Positions 61,407 through 64,000 of a stretch of 64,000 nucleotides of DNA are shown piece after piece. How positions within the stretch are numbered: the first letter of the stretch is position 1; each line of letters opens with the position of its first letter. The DNA comes from JALHVH01 sp963773685. Lineage in GTDB: Bacteria; Acidobacteriota; Aminicenantia; Aminicenantales; Saccharicenantaceae. The DNA is taken from positions 310,001 through 374,000 of the forward strand of contig CAVZBY010000005.1 of the NCBI GenBank assembly GCA_963773685.1. Direction: 5' to 3'. Below the pieces are notes generated by a model. That model ran no database searches and was not told the origin of the DNA. It saw only the letters and a list, made by a program, of their open reading frames with translations. The position numbers and the translations under genes were made by a program.

Positions 61407-61553
61407 GTGAGAACCCTCAAGCATCGGCCGAAGAGACCACCGTTCGCCGGATGGGCGCTATTCGGCCTGGGAACCGTGCTGGTGGGGGCATTCCTCTTCC
61501 TCCTGTCGGCCTCCGCGGCCAGGCGCCGCAGGGGGCCGGGCTATCCTTATTGA
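61407..61553 (+). CDS. small single-TM membrane protein, 48 residues
   Basis: GTG at 61407 opens a 48-codon frame. A basic N-terminus (RTLKHRPKRPPFAG) leads to one transmembrane helix (WALFGLGTVLVGAFLFLL) and a short basic tail ending GPGYPY. There is no ribosome site; the -10 box is seven bases upstream, which suits a leaderless message. The promoter is consensus-like with upstream decamer repeats. I recognise no family. It is too short to be called by length alone, and the promoter is the main support. Confidence 0.5.
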   Translation: MRTLKHRPKRPPFAGWALFGLGTVLVGAFLFLLSASAARRRRGPGYPY

Positions 61554-61593
61554 CCGTGGGGCCTCCCGCCCCGGGGGGGGACGGGGGGCCTCA

Positions 61594-61628
61594 GGGGCCT
61601 CAAGTGTCGAAAGTTGAGACCCGACCCC
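61594..61628. repeat. diverged copy of the inverted-repeat element
   Basis: GGGGCCTCAAGTGTCGA then AAAGTTGAGACCCGACCCC. The right half resembles the arm at 55664. It overlaps a possible start (GTG 61604) of the zinc-ribbon protein. Confidence 0.65.
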
Positions 61629-61885
61629 TTTTATGGTACATTCTTTACACGCTTTCGGGGTGGGCGGTGGGACTAACATCAATTTGTTACATGATCCTCT
61701 TCGCACCATTCACCGGCGTCAAGTGCCCGATGTGCGGCGAGAGGATCATTGTCTCCGGGATCTACTTCGATAAGCGGGAGCCCGAGCTTGGCGTCACGAA
61801 GTGCGGATATTGCCAGACCGAGATCCAGGTCGCCAAGGATCCGCTGACAGGGGAGATCAGGGCGGGGAAAGTGAAGAAGAATTAG
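61604..61885 (+). CDS. membrane-anchored zinc-ribbon protein
   Basis: About 93 residues from GTG 61604; alternatives are GTG 61667 and ATG 61691, and none has a ribosome site. A hydrophobic N-terminal helix (LLWYILYTLSGWAVGLTSIC) precedes a zinc ribbon with two CxxC knuckles, VKCPMCGERI and TKCGYCQTEI. The C-terminus is LTGEIRAGKVKKN. The GTG start would lie in a REP-like repeat. The last 30 bases recur at 62710-62740, after the first array repeat. Role unknown. Confidence 0.5.
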   Translation: MSKVETRPLLWYILYTLSGWAVGLTSICYMILFAPFTGVKCPMCGERIIVSGIYFDKREPELGVTKCGYCQTEIQVAKDPLTGEIRAGKVKKN

Positions 61886-61919
61886 GCTACAACCTAACCA
61901 TAAATTAAGGGGGGAATAC

Positions 61920-62636
61920 ATGGACATTAAACAAAAGCCCAAGGCTGGCGTAGGAGACATGCTTCATACTGTGGCAAAAGCCGGGCTATCAGCGATCCCT
62001 GTAGCAGGAGGCCCAGCCGCGGAGTTCTTCGCAGCTATAATCACTCCGCCTATAGTCAAACGGCGCGATAAATGGATCGAGTCATTAGGCAAAGATATAG
62101 CTGCCCTTCAAGAGAAGATTGAAGAATTTAATATTGAAGACCTCCAAAACAACGATCAGTTCATTACTGCCGTTATGCATGCTACTAATACCGCCTCAAA
62201 GAATCACGATCAAGAAAAGCTGGAAGCACTAAGGAACGCGATATTGAACGTTGCACTGAAGGTTGAGCCAGACGAAGACCTTCAGATAATATTCCTAAAC
62301 TATATTGATGAGTTAACCCGATGGCACCTAAGAATATTATCCTTTTTTTCATCTCCATCCGAGTGGTACAAACGGCACGACATTAAAAGAAAAGAATATG
62401 TTATGGGGGGCCCGTCAAACGCTCTTGAAGATGCATTTCAAGAGCTGCGAGGAAACAGAGGCTTTTATGATCAACTAATAAAAGACCTCTATTCAAGAGG
62501 ATTATTTACGATCGAGTCGCTTCATGTCGGGATGTCTCCTCAAGGAATCTATGCCTCTCGTACATCTGAAACGGGGGACAGATTTATTAAATTTATAACA
62601 GCGCCTATCGACAGAGAATCGGGTGAAATGGGCTAA
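61920..62636 (+). CDS. AT-rich accessory gene, 238 residues, unrecognised
   Basis: The family is one I cannot name. Residues 10-45 (GVGDMLHTVAKAGLSAIPVAG, GPAAEFFAAIITPP) form an amphipathic Gly/Ala-rich segment. The remainder is helical with a coiled-coil-like stretch (LGKDIAALQEKIEEF) and DEDLQIIFLNYIDELTRWH. The C-terminal part (LEDAFQELRGNRGFYDQLIK) looks like a small globular domain. The codons are AT-rich, unlike the rest of the contig, so it is probably acquired. GGGGGG precedes ATG 61920. A GC-rich repeat starts five bases after its stop. Confidence 0.7.
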   Translation: MDIKQKPKAGVGDMLHTVAKAGLSAIPVAGGPAAEFFAAIITPPIVKRRDKWIESLGKDIAALQEKIEEFNIEDLQNNDQFITAVMHATNTASKNHDQEKLEALRNAILNVALKVEPDEDLQIIFLNYIDELTRWHLRILSFFSSPSEWYKRHDIKRKEYVMGGPSNALEDAFQELRGNRGFYDQLIKDLYSRGLFTIESLHVGMSPQGIYASRTSETGDRFIKFITAPIDRESGEMG

Positions 62637-62640
62637 TAAA

Positions 62641-62687
62641 TGAGGCCGGGGGCCTTTCGGCCCCCACGCGGGGCGCCCTCGAGGGGC
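62641..62687 (+). repeat. GC-rich double-hairpin repeat R1
   Basis: 47 bp starting TGAGGCCGGGGGCC. A 7-bp stem GGGGGCC/GGCCCCC closes a TTTC loop. A second short palindrome (CCCTCGAGGG) contains CTCGAG. R1, R2 (63251) and R3 (63767) align end to end. Confidence 0.85.
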
Positions 62688-62777
62688 GACGAGGGTCCGA
62701 TGGCGGAGAGATCAGGGCGGGGAAGGTGAAGAGGAATTAAGGTTAAGGTTTAGTATTGAGAATGAGGAGGAGCATTG

Positions 62778-63248
62778 ATGGATAACGGAGAAAAAGCCCT
62801 TTTTTCTGTTTATGCAGAAGCAAAGGATTATGACAAGCCTCTTTATCTTATCAATCTTACTTTTGCCAGACTCATCGAAGACGTGGTGATCCCGTTTGAT
62901 AAAGGGGAATCTTTTATTATCGACGGGGTATCTCTTGATAAAAAGCAAATATTGCGCTTGAAGATATTGCAGCAGAAAGAGAAGTTTCTAACTGCGTTTT
63001 GTGATTTACACCATGGAATGAGGAGAAGAGAAAAGGAGCTACAGAAAACGCTTGGGGAACAATATCACATAAGATTGGATGCGGCCTTCCGAGAGGGCTG
63101 TGAAGATGTCACTTCACAAATGCTAAAAGCATACAAGTTGAAAATAAAGCCCAGTTTGGTAAGCAGTCTAATTGAAAACCCGGAGCTAATAAGGATTGCA
63201 TCGGATTTCTTTGTGGAAAGCATAAAAGCTCTCGGCAAGCCTTATTAA
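62778..63248 (+). CDS. AT-rich accessory gene, 156 residues, unrecognised
   Basis: 156 residues from ATG 62778 (GAGGAGG upstream). It begins MDNGEKALFSVYAEAKDYDK and is mainly helical and charged, with KKQILRLKILQQKEKFLTAF, HHGMRRREKELQKTLG and YKLKIKPSLVSSLIENPEL. The only cysteine-containing segments are FCDLHHG and REGCEDV. I recognise no fold. Its AT-rich codons match those of the two other array genes. R2 begins two bases after the stop. Confidence 0.65.
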   Translation: MDNGEKALFSVYAEAKDYDKPLYLINLTFARLIEDVVIPFDKGESFIIDGVSLDKKQILRLKILQQKEKFLTAFCDLHHGMRRREKELQKTLGEQYHIRLDAAFREGCEDVTSQMLKAYKLKIKPSLVSSLIENPELIRIASDFFVESIKALGKPY

Positions 63249-63250
63249 AG

Positions 63251-63299
63251 TGAGGCCGGGGGGCCACGTTGCCCCCTAAGCGGGACGCCCTCGAGGAGC
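63251..63299 (+). repeat. GC-rich double-hairpin repeat R2
   Basis: 49 bp starting TGAGGCCGGGGGGCC, with the stem closed by GCCCCC and then CGGGACGCCCTCGAGGAGC. It aligns with R1 and R3, with short insertions. Confidence 0.85.
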
Positions 63300-63325
63300 T
63301 AGAAAGACGTTATTAGGAGGGTCGC

Positions 63326-63769
63326 ATGGAAAAGATGAATGAAGTTCTTAATACTCTTGAACATTTTAAAGAGATACCACGACTCCAATATGATTACTTT
63401 AAGCACCTCTCGACGATAAGCACTGCTTCTATAGGTGCAGTTATGGCATTTGTGGTCAAGTTGTTTTCTTCGTCCGCAATAGAGATTCTAGCTGGGCTGT
63501 CCGTTGTCTCATTTCTTATATGCATATTCTACTGTCTGTCTGGAATGACTGAACCTGCAAATATGATCATTTATATGTCATCCATCCACTCTACGGCTCT
63601 TTCTGAAGAGGGGGCACCCAGTTTGATAAAGGGACTAGTCGAGCTAGAAGACAAAATAAAGTCGCGCGGCCGTATTATGACGAAGGCTTATCATGTGACA
63701 AGATATTCGTTCTTATTAGGAATCATATTTGTCTTGGCTTACGCTACTGTGGTGGTTATAAAGAAGTGA
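63326..63769 (+). CDS. AT-rich accessory gene, membrane protein of 147 residues
   Basis: 147 residues from ATG 63326 with AGGAGG upstream. Two adjacent hydrophobic helices (ISTASIGAVMAFVVKLF, IEILAGLSVVSFLICIFYCL) and a C-terminal one (YSFLLGIIFVLAYATVVVI) give at least three TM segments, with a charged cytoplasmic loop (LVELEDKIKSRGRIMTKAY). I recognise no family. The stop codon TGA is itself the first three bases of R3, so repeat and gene are fused end to end. Confidence 0.65.
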   Translation: MEKMNEVLNTLEHFKEIPRLQYDYFKHLSTISTASIGAVMAFVVKLFSSSAIEILAGLSVVSFLICIFYCLSGMTEPANMIIYMSSIHSTALSEEGAPSLIKGLVELEDKIKSRGRIMTKAYHVTRYSFLLGIIFVLAYATVVVIKK

Positions 63770-63813
63770 GGCCGGGTGCCCTGCGGCCCCCTCGCGGGAC
63801 GCGCTCGAGGAGC
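63767..63813 (+). repeat. GC-rich double-hairpin repeat R3
   Basis: 47 bp beginning with the stop codon of the preceding gene: TGAGGCCGGGTGCC, loop CTGC, GGCCCCC, then GCGGGACGCGCTCGAGGAGC. Confidence 0.85.
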
Positions 63814-63862
63814 CGGAGATTATGGAGTCAAAGGAGTACGGGCGAACAGAACGGAGGTTGAC

Positions 63863-64000
63863 ATGAACATCCCAGAGTTTCTAGACCTCGCAACGGAAAT
63901 CGAACTCATGGCGTCGGAGCTCTATAAGCTACTCGCAGCCAATGTAAATGATCCCCCAATATCGGTACAGCTCGAAAAGTTATCCAACGAAGAGGTCAAC
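63863..64000 (+). CDS. partial gene at window edge, possible ferritin-like (rubrerythrin-type) protein
   Basis: ATG 63863 with ACGGAGG upstream. The first 46 residues (NIPEFLDLATEIELMASELY, then KLLAANVNDPPISVQLEKLS) have the four-helix-bundle spacing of E-x6-ELY seen in rubrerythrin-like proteins. The 3' end is beyond the window. The family assignment is tentative. It follows R3 and is the fourth gene of the array. Confidence 0.5.
   Translation, partial: MNIPEFLDLATEIELMASELYKLLAANVNDPPISVQLEKLSNEEVN

Noticed and set aside
62641..63813. Canonical integron attC sites
   Set aside because: The repeat ends do not show paired GTTRRRY and RYYYAAC boxes at the right places, and no integrase gene is in view. 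An RYYYAAC match (ACCTAAC) near 61891 is isolated.

Overview
The window is a high-GC bacterial contig. Gene content suggests an uncultured Acidobacteriota-like or Candidatus Aminicenantes (OP8) lineage. The clues are a GWxTD-domain lipoprotein, Oar-like and BtuB-like TonB-dependent receptors, proteins joining a MerR/HTH-like N-terminus to TolB-TPR or FG-GAP sensor domains, two ECF sigma/anti-sigma operons tied to HEAT-repeat proteins, and many PAS/HisKA_2 kinases. The assignment is an inference, because no rRNA or other phylogenetic marker locus was tested. Single-base frameshifts break about ten otherwise normal genes, several at C-runs. This points to sequencing or assembly error, probably in a metagenome-assembled genome, rather than wholesale gene decay.

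Layout. 1-9.8 kb: a baeRF-type protein (partial), tRNA-Leu(CAG), a B12-binding radical SAM protein, a GWxTD lipoprotein, an Oar-like receptor, a tatA-methyltransferase-ROK kinase operon and two RidA genes. 9.9-17.2 kb: lepA, a secreted Kre9/DNRLRE-like protein, a TPR lipoprotein, mtnA and tsaD. 17.2-31 kb: two paralogous GT-C-like membrane proteins on the minus strand, lying on either side of three PAS/receiver/HisKA_2 sensor genes (one intact, one decayed, one without its kinase) and a GT2. Repeat-rich intergenic DNA lies beside this block. 31-36.5 kb: TolC, two glycosyltransferases, a COG3375 GNAT and a MenC/N-succinylamino-acid racemase-like enolase-superfamily gene. 36.7-38.8 kb: an SQR-like flavoprotein-TusE-DsrE sulfur operon. 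38.8-45.2 kb: SH3 protein, amidohydrolase, TonB receptor with a structured leader, amidinotransferase-like enzyme and HTH-TolB-TPR protein. 45.4-49.7 kb: DUF5661 protein and group 1 [NiFe] hydrogenase (small, large, cytochrome b), with the maturation protease convergent. 49.9-59.9 kb: two ECF sigma operons around a VKOR-DsbA fusion and purM. 59.9-61.6 kb: HTH-FG-GAP sensor, candidate operator and a 48-residue membrane protein.

From about 61.6 kb to the end the character changes. Small AT-rich genes of unrecognised family, all on the plus strand, are each followed directly by a copy of a GC-rich 47-49 bp double-hairpin repeat that begins at or within about 7 bp of the stop codon. This cassette-like array is the most unusual structure in the window.

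Promoters are often readable as TTGACA-17-TATAAT-like pairs. At least five genes (lepA, tsaD, a GT-C protein, the amidinotransferase-like gene and the 48-residue protein) have a -10 box 6-9 bp from the start codon and no Shine-Dalgarno, which fits leaderless mRNAs. Both ECF operons carry an AACC-16/17-GTCT(T/A)A promoter just upstream, as expected for autoregulated ECF systems.
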